Assembly (NCBI GenBank): GCA_002633005.1
Contig: NMRA01000072.1
Coordinates: forward strand, 1,043,957-1,107,956
Origin: Phoronis australis
Taxonomy: Eukaryota; Phoronida; Phoronidae
DNA length: 64,000 bases
Direction: 5' to 3'
How positions within the stretch are numbered: the stretch's first letter is position 1; each line of letters begins with the position of its first letter. The translations under genes and the position numbers were made by a program. Positions 1 through 9,361 of this stretch are shown in pieces. The notes beneath the pieces are model-generated. The model saw only the letters and a list, made by a program, of their open reading frames with translations, had not been told where the DNA came from and did not search any database.

Positions 1-49
1 CTGGCAAAATCCTGGCTAATACTAACTCAAAATCCTGGATCCGCCCCTG
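1..49. mobile_element. truncated end of a CAGGGGCGGATC-type MITE
   Basis: The window opens inside a short transposon remnant ending GGATCCGCCCCTG. The same terminus is seen at 2293 (as CAGGGGCGGATCC) and at 27641 (as GATCTGCCCCTG). The other end lies outside the window. CAGGGG-type termini are common in hAT-like non-autonomous elements; the family call is inference. Confidence 0.55.
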
Positions 50-267
50 AGCATACCTCACCCTGGTGAGAGAAACTTACCTTAGTGTCACTGAATTGAG
101 GACACCTGTTTCCACGGGAGGCGTATAAATTCGTCGACACATGTCATTTACAATTCACTGCACATTCAACAGAAAGCCATCTCCATGTCCATTCGTAGCC
201 ATATTGGTTTTTCGAGTATATTAGGTTACCATTGATTGGTTTAAATTTGGAACGTTCTTGAGGAATT

Positions 268-445
268 TTACGAGCATAATTTACGGCGACATTTCCTTAG
301 TTAATTTACGCTCGTAATTACGAGCGTAATTTTACGGCGAAAATTTTCACCATTTAATTTACGAGCGTAATTTTACGGCGACACTCCTGCAGTTCAAATT
401 ACGCTCGTAATTACGCAGCGTAATTTTACGGCGACATTTTCCCCT
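268..445. repeat. palindromic CGTAA-rich repeat cluster
   Basis: Four degenerate units of about 50 bp each carry the core ACGAGCGTAATTTTACGGCG. One part (306-329) is a perfect 24-base palindrome with half-site TTACGCTCGTAA, and a near copy lies at about 400-424. The flanking DNA has no comparable CpG-rich repeats. Confidence 0.7.
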
Positions 446-2292
446 CAGCGTGCCCAACTCGCTTACAAAGAATGTGCTACTCGTAAGTTACACCATATGG
501 TTACCATTGTTACACCATAGACTGGTTACACTAACTTGGCTAGCCTGATATATCGTGCTCGTTTCTTATGGAGGTTTTTGCAGTTCACCTAAACATGGGA
601 TAATACCCTTTGCTGGCTTCGTGCTTTTCATGCGTGCATGCTAACTCGTTTATTCGAAAAGATGCTCGCCTGTTCTAGTGCACGTGCCAAAAATCGCTGG
701 CGAAAAAATCAGTGCTGTTATATTGCATTCATCTACTACCGTTATTTCTTCAATATCCGCCCCCCAAAAGTTGCAACTCGCAATGTATTGTGTAGATCAA
801 CACACGTGAATGGATATTAAATCTAGCTTGTACCTTTCGTTCCAATTTATTATAAACAATATAATAACACGATACTTACCAACAGACTTAGAGACTAAAA
901 CGACGAAAAACACCCATCGTTAAATACTTTATTTAACTATTTAATTATTAGGATCTGATAATATCACAATCATGTTTTACTCACAACATTACACATTTTT
1001 AAGTTCTGGATGATAACAGGTATATATGTATACAACACATAATGAGTACAAAAATTATGGCAGTTATTAGTCATACGAAGTTGACAACAGGCACACAATG
1101 ATGACGTAACTTCCACAGACGTGATGTTTTCATAAGAAACTTGCAAATAGTTTTCTTTATTACATTACCCAAACAACGGCGTGTGGTATTTTCTGTTCGG
1201 GCCTAGACTAATTCGAGTGTTAAAAACGCAGACTGCCACACTCCGAGAGATGTAAGTTTTCAATTAAATATACATTATTAGCAAGTGGCTTAGGAGGCGG
1301 CTGTGGATGACTGACGATGACCTCAGATTTTTTTGAATGTCCGAACGACGACCATGTCTCCCAGTGTTATCTCCTGAAAATACATAAAACGTAGCAAAAA
1401 TTGAAGAGATCACTTCATAATTTGAAAGAGAGCAACGCACCAAATGCGTCGGAACATAACTGCTGTCGTGTAACATCGTCCGTGGCCAATTTGGCAAAAA
1501 AAATGGAAAATTACACAAAAATATGAACTACCAGTTAGATTTAGTGAGCACCAATTAGACTGACATTAGAAAATATCTAGGTAACGATTCTCAGGTACTT
1601 GGCAAGTAATGTGTTTTAATTGAATATACCGGCAATATGTGACGCGGATTTTTAAAAAAAACGTTTTAGTGGTCGATAAAATTTTTAGCCATTCTCGGTT
1701 TTTAAACTACATTTAATAACAAAAACATTCAAAGCTTTCACTGCGTACTTTTGTCTGCACGTTAATTGTTTGGTTGATAACATGCAGAACAGTCATGTCA
1801 ATACGTTTTGCAAAACAGATTGATAAACTTAAGCTAATTATTCGCAATTGAAATTTTCAAATCTTAACAACTCAGTAAGAATTTCTACATACAATAATCA
1901 CAGTTTCAGCGGTTTTCAAAGAATTTATTTTTTATTCTGGTGGAGTAAACGATTGCTTACCAGTAGAATTCTAGCTGCGACCATGTCAAAAGTGGCTTCA
2001 TTATCATTCTAGGTATTTCTAGCCAAGGTAAAAATGAAAGATTCAAATCTAATTAAAATAAACTGTAAGAACATATTTGACAATATGTTACCTTTCACTT
2101 GATTATACGCCTTTTCATTAGATTGAATTAAATTTTTACAACACGTTGTCTGGTATCGGTACAAATTTGAACCACTATAGATACCCATACCCGCTCGATC
2201 AAAACTAGTTTATATATAGTCTTCATCTCAGTATTATTAACAGCTTGATGTTTGCCCTTCACGCTCAATATATAGTTATGCAATATGCAGTT
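446..2292. other. intergenic DNA, no gene recognised
   Basis: Only short chance reading frames occur here, none with a recognisable domain or plausible exon chain. The composition is A+T rich. I see no tRNA, no conserved protein fragment and no clear transposon terminus in this stretch. Confidence 0.6.
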
Positions 2293-2453
2293 CAGGGGCG
2301 GATCCAAAATTTTGAGTTAGAGGGGCCAGGGCAGAGTATTAGCCAGAATTTTGACTGTCAGACATTCGCACCCCCGAACTGCCCAATGGAATCTGGGAGA
2401 ATTTTAGGGGGGGGGGGCATGGCCCCCTTGGTCCCACTCTAAATCCGCCACTG
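2293..2453 (+). mobile_element. 161-bp non-autonomous element with CAGGGGCGGATCC / CCGCCACTG ends
   Basis: It begins CAGGGGCGGATCC and ends AAATCCGCCACTG, imperfect inverted termini. It carries a G-run near the 3' end and no coding capacity. A second full-length copy lies inverted at 27476-27641, and a truncated one at 1-49. The flanks share GCAGTT, a possible target-site duplication. hAT-like is the best guess from termini. Confidence 0.65.
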
Positions 2454-3070
2454 CAGTTTATGTAACGGCACTGGTTCTTGCTTCAGTCCTCGAAGCAAAA
2501 AAACGGCAAAATGGAAGTAAAAACTGGTAATAGTCACCTACAAGTGTTTGCATTTTGAAAATAATGTTTGATGAGCAAAATGGGTTTCGGCAGCTGGATA
2601 AACGGGCTAAGCGGTATTACTACAAGAATTGAAAAATAAAGACCCAGAAGACAATAATTTCTATACGAAATGATGGAGACTCATTCGATAAACTTCTGGA
2701 GCTCGTCATGCCTATTTCAACCACAACAAAACTTTCAAATGTGTCCGAGGGCTCCGTTGCAAGACTATCAGCTCTAGAAGATTCTCTCCTCCACGGTTGG
2801 TGCCTTAACTATATGCTTTCTCCCACATCAAAACGCATAGTGACGTTTGGACAAAATATTGATGAAGCACCGGACACGCACACATGTTAGATACTTTACA
2901 CGAGAAAATCTACTCAGAAAAAACAATCCCTTATGACATCAATACTTTTAGGTCTCACCACATCAAGTAATCTGACGGCAATACTCATGGTGGGCCGCTT
3001 AAGGAAAATACGAAAGATCTAGAACATGAATGTACACGACGCTTTGCTAACTTTTAAGAATCCACAGAGG
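2454..3070. other. intergenic DNA downstream of the lipid-binding gene
   Basis: A 60-codon open frame at 2708-2890 (plus) contains a run of ordinary-looking residues but no family I recognise, and it is not flanked by convincing splice sites. Otherwise I see nothing here. Confidence 0.4.
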
Positions 3071-3076
3071 TTTATT
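3071..3076 (-). terminator. candidate polyadenylation signal of the lipid-binding gene
   Basis: AATAAA on the minus strand (TTTATT on plus), 349 bases past the last recognised exon of the FABP/CRBP-like gene. It implies that the missing terminal exon lies between about 3077 and 3420. Confidence 0.35.
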
Positions 3077-3424
3077 CATACAAGGCAAAAAAGGCAAAAA
3101 GTGTTGTACGTTAACTTTTTAATAAGCACCAGCGAGCGACACCAATTGGTGACATATTAGCATATTGGTATGATTGTAGAACTGTCCGATTTTTACCGCT
3201 GCCGCTCATTGTGACGAGGTGTTCGTCATCTGAAGGTGCTTGAGTAAAGTAGAAAAACGGGAATATTCGACAAAGAAATAATTAAATCATCTTATACGGT
3301 ATACTAAAAGAAGCTAAGCCCCCGTCGCTGGCCCATAAACGGGTCAAACGTCACCATTATAAAACCACGATGAATCAAATTATTCTCAAATTTTTCAGTA
3401 GATCCAAAGACTTGATGTACATAC

Positions 3425-3541
3425 CATAACCAGTTCTCCTTCGTCGTTGATATAACGAGATCTCGTGTGTTTTTGTCCTTTTCCAGCCTCCACGGGCACT
3501 GCAGTTGTTAACAGTTTGTCGCCGTCCCATACTACCAGAGT
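3425..3541 (-). CDS. lipid-binding protein exon 3
   Basis: Acceptor GTTTAG|ACT and donor GTTATG|GTATGT. Its 39 codons start TLVVWDGDKL and end EGELVM, a little longer than the usual 34 of FABPs and closer to CRBPs. Confidence 0.85.
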
Positions 3542-4424
3542 CTAAACAATGAAAGTAAAAACCTTTGTTTAATTTTCACGAACTGCATGTTTGCTATGTA
3601 GGCTACCAATAAGTGAGAATCAGACAGGAAAAAATCTACTCTTGTTTCTGTACAGTTTCGTAACAGAGAGGAGGTCTGCTGGATCCCACCTACCTTCATT
3701 TTAATGTTGTCATGTTCTCGCACATACTCTTCTCCCACGGTAAAGCTGTCTTCCCGAGTTCCTAAACCCATGTGCGTTTTTATGGTGAATTTACCTCCAT
3801 CTCGAGTTATTTCTTGTGTGGGCGAAGAGTTAACAGCCATCTTGCGTGCTAACCATGGAGCGCCTTTGAAAAGAAGAAAATGTAATCGCGAGGGTCATTA
3901 AACCTTCCCTAGAAAGCACCCAAATGTTGACGATTTTGCCCTTCAACCCCATACGTAAATTAACGCAGACTGCTAACATGAAGGATTTGCGATGAATAGT
4001 ACAGTTCAGTGAACCGATAATCAACGAGGGATGTAGCGCGGTCTCAGTAACCTGCAACTTTCTGAGGTACGGCGCGAATTCATTAGACGAACATGAAGAA
4101 AAAAATATATGTAGGTTTTTTTCCAACTTCTTAGAGGAGACTAAAACATGTGTTACACAGTCTTGGTTTCTTCAAATAGACAATGGGTAAAGGGCAGAGA
4201 AGGTCTGCATCGTATCCCGCGTGTGCATTTTAAAAGCTCAATAAGGGCGAGTGTCTTAGTAGGCCTATTAAGGGAATCCATTTCTCAATACTTATGAAAC
4301 CGGGAATTAACGTATTGCGCACGTGTTTTATGCCTAACTCACCCATTTTCTCCAGAAATTCCCCGAAGTTTTCAGTACTTTTAACCAGCTTCCATTTTCC
4401 TACAAATGCATCTTCTCGGGACAT
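3425..4424 (-). CDS. intracellular lipid-binding protein (FABP/CRBP family), 3 exons identified, last exon unresolved
   Basis: Cytosolic carrier of fatty acids or retinoids, judged by family. Exons, in order: 4343-4424 (82 nt), 3694-3863 (170 nt), 3425-3541 (117 nt). They join in frame to 123 codons. The protein starts MSREDAFVGKWKLV, the family signature G-x-W-x-L near the N terminus, followed by ENFGEFLEKMG. Exon 2 holds the strand-rich middle (GGKFTIKTHMG, DSFTVGEEY). Exon 3 holds VVWDGDKL, close to the CRBP-type WDGDKL motif. Exon sizes and phases (1 then 0) match the classic four-exon FABP layout. The usual fourth exon, about 15 residues with a C-x-R/K-x-Y/F motif, is not identified. FABP and CRBP cannot be separated without it. 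Confidence 0.85.
3694..3863 (-). CDS. lipid-binding protein exon 2
   Basis: Acceptor TTTTCAAAG|GC at 3864 and donor ATGAAG|GTAGG at 3693. At 170 nt it is close to the about 173 nt typical of FABP exon 2. It ends at a codon boundary after HDNIKMK. Confidence 0.88.
4343..4424 (-). CDS. lipid-binding protein exon 1 (start codon)
   Basis: ATG at 4424-4422; donor ATGG|GTGAG at 4342-4341, phase 1. It encodes the first 27 residues, including FVGKWKLV. An upstream in-frame ATG exists, but the family start falls at this Met. Confidence 0.88.
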
Positions 4425-5205
4425 CTTGTCAAGCAATGATTTGCCAATAAAGGCTGAAAATCTTTTGACTACTGATACTGTGATAGTGAACAAACAAAGG
4501 TCCGTTAGACTGTACGAGTTACACCTAAATGCAGGTCAATAACTGGGACGGCACTTCAGATACGCCATCCGTGCTGACAAGTCTGGACTCTGGTCGACCT
4601 TATGTTGTCGAAGAGTTATCTCTTACATCGTCTTTTATTATAATTTTAAACTAAACGAGAGAACGTGAGAACAAGTGCGTATGAGCACTGGCGCTACACG
4701 CGTTGTCACGTAATAGCGATCGTAAACGTAAACCTGTATTCGACAGATGCAAATTATTTCGTTTTTCTAGAAAAAATGACAGCTCTGAGCCACAAGCTCT
4801 ATTTAAAGCTGTATTTCTAATTTGGCCCTCAGCTTGATCTCATATGGTTGGTATATAAAGGGGGCCCCATGAGCTTCTGTGCCCGGGGTCTCATGATATT
4901 GTTAAGACGGCCCAGTCTCGTGTAATATTCCGTACAGAGATAAATATCGTCCGGTTACCTATTTTCGTCAGGCTCCAAAGTTCGTCCGCCATCTTGTTTC
5001 GCGTGCAGCGCAACCACGCGGGACTTAGCGTTCCAATTTGGAGTTCTCGTCTGCACGTTAGGTACTAACTTATCGGAAGAGACACGTATCAAAGTAATGA
5101 GACAAAAATCGGTGAGTTTACCGATTGTTTTTTAAAACCACTTAAAAATCAGTAGATTTTACTAATACACTTTTTTGTGCGTTTTCAGAAGATGTTTTCG
5201 AATTT
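4425..5205. other. upstream flank of the lipid-binding gene; TATA-like site on plus strand
   Basis: Contains GGTATATAAAG at about 4850-4860 (plus) followed by a G/C-rich stretch and, around 4940, GATAAATATCG. This arrangement recalls the R/U5 part of an LTR, but no matching second LTR, primer-binding site or polyprotein is visible. It could equally be a core promoter pointing right, or chance. Confidence 0.25.
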
Positions 5206-5440
5206 NNNNNNNNNNNNNNNNNNNNNNNNNNNNNNNNNNNNNNNNNNNNNNNNNNNNNNNNNNNNNNNNNNNNNNNNNNNNNNNNNNNNNNNNNNNNNNN
5301 NNNNNNNNNNNNNNNNNNNNNNNNNNNNNNNNNNNNNNNNNNNNNNNNNNNNNNNNNNNNNNNNNNNNNNNNNNNNNNNNNNNNNNNNNNNNNNNNNNNN
5401 NNNNNNNNNNNNNNNNNNNNNNNNNNNNNNNNNNNNNNNN
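5206..5440. other. assembly gap (235 N)
   Basis: Run of N. Reading frames crossing it are meaningless. Confidence 0.99.
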
Positions 5441-5751
5441 ATAGCTTAAAACACGTTTTTTTCACGCTAAGCTTCGACCGGGAAATTATCGTCTGCTAAA
5501 GTAGGTTACCACTGGTAACTGAATATAATTCTCAAGTCAAAGATCCTGATGACACGATACCCGCATTCAAACTAGAGATCGGTGATTTACAAATAAGAAG
5601 ACATAAGAGAAAAATTTCACTGAATTAAAATATCATTTTTATGGAAATTATGTGTCTTATTTTTCGTAGCGTATAAGTACAGTACAATGCGGTTTGTTGA
5701 ACGTGCGATTATTGCGCGTGCTCATTTAAGTATTCTATTTTCACTCTTGAA

Positions 5752-5822
5752 GACGTGGTGTAGTGGTTAAGTCGGCGACCTCCAAACTCTAGGGTCCCGG
5801 GTTCGACTCCGTCCTCGGTTTC
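5752..5822 (+). repeat. tRNA-like sequence, probably a tRNA-derived SINE head or tRNA pseudogene
   Basis: An A-box-like GTGTAGTGGTTAAG and a B box GGTTCGACTCC (5800-5810) have the right order and spacing for an internal RNA polymerase III promoter. The T-arm and acceptor stems do not pair well, and the anticodon arm (around CTCCAAAC) is imperfect. A working tRNA is therefore unlikely. Confidence 0.5.
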
Positions 5823-7776
5823 CCGCCAAATCGTTATCTCACTAGTGAGATAACTTTATGGGTTATTACACGGTTTTATCTGCCATTTGACGCTAATATT
5901 GTGGTATAAGATTCCTTACGTTACCAAAAAGTTCATGTGCCATTTTTGAATACGCAATTTTAAGTTGGACAACACCAATAAACTCTGAAGTGTTTTCTTG
6001 AGTCGTCGATAGTTTCGGAATTTTTGTTGGTATTCATGAAAATAGAATTTGATATCGGAAAAGAATATTACGAAGCCGATTTTCATGTTTTAGCCAGCTA
6101 AATATGGCGAGATGCAACTTCAAAGCGAGCACATATGCATACCTTAAACTTAATTTATATGTTTAAAGTGATTTTTAGTACTTTTCAAATGATTAGTTAA
6201 AGTCACATTTCTGCCCCAAATTTAACCTAGAAAAAGGGAAATCGAATTAGGCCTTTTACTCTCATAAAATCGATCAGACTCATAATTTTCCTTACCGAGG
6301 TATTACTTTATTTCCGTTACCATCGAAAATATTTACGGTTCAAAAAAAAAACGATTCACAGTTTATTGGGGATGGTAGACCCTAGAATTCGAAAATGGCG
6401 CAAGTACGCATTGCTTGTAACTTTAATTTGTAACAGAAATAAAATCCTATCACCGCAAAGAATAACTGAAAGGTCCGATTCGCCGCGTTTTTAACCAGCT
6501 AAACAGAGAGCCAATGTGCAGCTTAAGAGGCATGGAAAACAAAAGAACTTCAAATATATCTTTTAAACAATTCATGACCTTAGTACCATCTCGCAGCATC
6601 TAGTACAGAGTAATTCACTTCCCCTGCGAAAGAATTTTCAGACAAAAATCATGAAATTCACGAATTTAGAAATACCCCCGAAGGAAAATCTCCGTAATCA
6701 CCACAGAGTTTGTAATCTCGCTCCAACTTATGATAAATGCCCGCATGCGCTCACAGTAAACCGACAAACAACTGACTGATACGATGGGTATTACCATGTG
6801 CGATCGCACTCCGGAGGTTGACAGCACGCTAAGAGGCAAGCCGATGAAGCAAGCAATTTTCCAAAAAGAACTCCAAGTGCATTTTAAAACAAATAATACG
6901 ATACTTTTATAGCTAATTTTAAACAGTTAGGACTTAATCGGACTGGCTGTTGCGTGAAATCACCAGGGTTTTGTTAATATCAAAGGTTAAAGGTCACACT
7001 TTCCATATAAGGGAAATGTGCTACGTCTGTCTTACTATACCTAATTAGGAGACTTACTTTGCCTTGTGATAGAAAAATCGACGAGGTCGGCGGCGAACAG
7101 TCGACAGATAGTTTTCTTGAAATTTGAAACTAAAAGAAAAAAATGCTTTGATATCAGCAAAAATTCAAAATCTTTAAAAACAAACCGTAAAAATACTTGG
7201 TGAGCAGGTTGAGTTCCGTTTCAGTGGCAGAGAACCACTTTGAATATTATAATTTAGCCTGTTGTTCGCGTCCCAGGCGTCTTGAAATCTTGCGCTGAAA
7301 ACATGATCATGTAAACCACTTTGAAATGAACCCGGCACATCTTTCATCCAAATGCTATTTCAAAACAATTCCTTGGTTAACACAAGTGTGTCGCATCTAT
7401 AGGCGTATGCGAAGTAAATGACCTATATACACAGGTTCACATAGCCCTATGCGCATGGACCTCAGTGCACACTTACTGCATGTTACAAACACGAAGGGTA
7501 CTACAAAAGTGCGGCCAAGGGAAAAACGCACCCCAAAAATAACCGGAGAAGATGAACGACACCTACCAAGGGCGTTGAGGCAGGCGGAGGGCTTATTAGT
7601 ACTTTCAAACACAATTTGTCGGTTTGGTCCGGAGTGATTGGGTCTACAGACCTTAAGTTCCCTGCTGCCGACAGGTGTTACAGTTCATACGTGTGGTGGT
7701 GTGCGTCCTCACCTACTAGCTTCTCCCGGCGCATCCCTTATGAAATTTATTAACTTGTTTGTAATACTTTGTAACT
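5823..7776. other. intergenic DNA, nothing recognised
   Basis: A+T-rich sequence without a convincing exon, RNA gene or repeat boundary. Overlapping open frames at 7397-7637 on both strands show no known domain. Confidence 0.5.
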
Positions 7777-7924
7777 TACGGTGTTTTCTCTATTAGTTAG
7801 TACACTAGTGTACGAACAATTTTCCCTAGAGAGCCTTCGTTTACGAATTGATAGAGACAAAATTGGCCGTAAGAACTATTAGAGAAGAAAGTCAAGTGTT
7901 CGAATTATTAGAGAAAACACCGTA
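7777..7924. mobile_element. 148-bp MITE with TACGGTGTTTTCTCTA terminal inverted repeats
   Basis: The left end TACGGTGTTTTCTCTA and right end TAGAGAAAACACCGTA are inverted copies, extending about 18 bases with one mismatch. Near the left end lies a perfect 14-base palindrome GTACACTAGTGTAC (7800-7813). If the outer TA is a target duplication, the element would be Tc1/mariner-like; that is inference. Confidence 0.7.
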
Positions 7925-8690
7925 TTCATTTTGTTTTGATATTTTATTTAAATTTGTTAGCTGTCGGCTAGTGTTCCACCGATTCTCTGCTAAACTGACC
8001 AAAAATATTCTACTTATCTATTCTACACAAAACTACATTTTCACAACTTGCAAAGTCTACCCATTTTAGCGATACCCTTCTTCTGACAAAATGTTCACGT
8101 GTTCGATAAAAATAGGCGCCCGTTTAGAATGTCAGTACTTGTGCAGTATTGTCAAGGAACGATTCTTGCCAATTACGTTGAGCACTTGTGTCGGTAATTT
8201 CCAAAGCCTAATAATGTTAACGGAAAAACGAGTGACTGTAAGGAGAAACGAAGGTCCAATTCAAGGGATAAGAACGCGATGATGACGTTTTGATTTTTTC
8301 TTTGAAGAAACGTCGTTCATAAAGGCTTTAACTTGCTCATGAGACAAGTTGTGACACCTACTTAAAAATCGTGGAAAAGTTTTCGTTTGCAAATCGACTA
8401 CGAATTCTCATTGACGAAGGTTCCACTGAATAAACGACTACATCCCAGAAGCCATGTACAACTTGACAGGGCATATTCTGTACTACCCAAGCTTCCTTTA
8501 GAAAAATTATCAAAAATTTTGTATATTTATTTGCATACTGAATTGTACTGATGCGTGACTACAGCAGCTCTATTTCAAACGTGGTTGGTGCCAGGGTACA
8601 GCCAAAGCAAGCACTGGGAAGGAAGTGACTGCAACAGAGATCAGACAATTACAGAAGGAACCAGGTTATAAGTAGCATAAAATTGACAAC
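7925..8690. other. intergenic DNA between MITE and cytochrome b5 3' end
   Basis: Small open frames at 7848-8069 and 8091-8282 (plus) have no recognisable motif. Nothing else seen. Confidence 0.45.
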
Positions 8691-8707
8691 ATACAGTTGA
8701 CAAATCA

Positions 8708-8713
8708 TTTATT
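8708..8713 (-). terminator. candidate polyadenylation signal of cytochrome b5
   Basis: AATAAA on the minus strand, about 570 bases after the cytochrome b5 stop codon, which would give a 3' UTR of normal length. Confidence 0.4.
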
Positions 8714-9279
8714 TCTCCCAGGATGATCACAAGAATGCACATTTCACCAGTTTAAGTTACTTGCAAAGTATACATTTAAAACAATTTGACTAATCCAGCC
8801 CTACCTGCACTAATGCAGACCTCATAATTACATTTAAAGAACATGTATGATTAAAAATAAATGCCCTTCTATCATAAATAGGTGTGAACTAAAAATTAAA
8901 TCGAAGCTAAATTATCCATCTTTAGCTTCCAAAACAGAACATGGGTTACATATATCTACAACTCCTAGTGAGATATTTCAGTAGACGGTTCTGAGAAACT
9001 TAACACAAACATTCCTAACTGGCTGTTTTTCCACACCATATAATAATAGTAGTTTTTGAACTTTGCAACTACATCATTATAAAACTGCACAATTTTCACC
9101 ATTTTCAAGATTTACTTCATAGGTAACACAGTGCTTGATATAAAACTTAACAAAAATTTCATACGATTATCTTTTTTACAGGATTCACTTAAAGTTCTTT
9201 TATAATTTCCATAAATGTGTCGTGTGGTGACCTCATGGATAGGTTCATGAAGTCTCATGCCAGACACGACCTATGACCT

Positions 9280-9361
9280 TTAGGACATGGATACCATATA
9301 ACGGTATAACAGTGCTGCAGTGACTGCTAGAGCAAGAGGAATCAACCAACTGGACCATGAG
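9280..9361 (-). CDS. CYB5: cytochrome b5 exon 5 (membrane anchor and stop)
   Basis: Acceptor TTGTTGCAG|C. Encodes [18 protein letters not shown] then YRYMVSMS and TAA (stop 9282-9280). The SW-SW-I/L-P entry followed by a hydrophobic helix and a short YR tail is the cytochrome b5 anchor pattern. Confidence 0.9.

Noticed and set aside
3025-3060. ECTRRF-like peptide on plus as the missing lipid-binding exon 4
   Set aside because: Wrong strand for this gene and beyond the polyadenylation signal.
5142-5465. Open frames across the first gap
   Set aside because: Made of N; no sequence evidence.
5752-5822. Functional tRNA gene
   Set aside because: Acceptor, anticodon and T stems do not pair adequately despite good A and B boxes.
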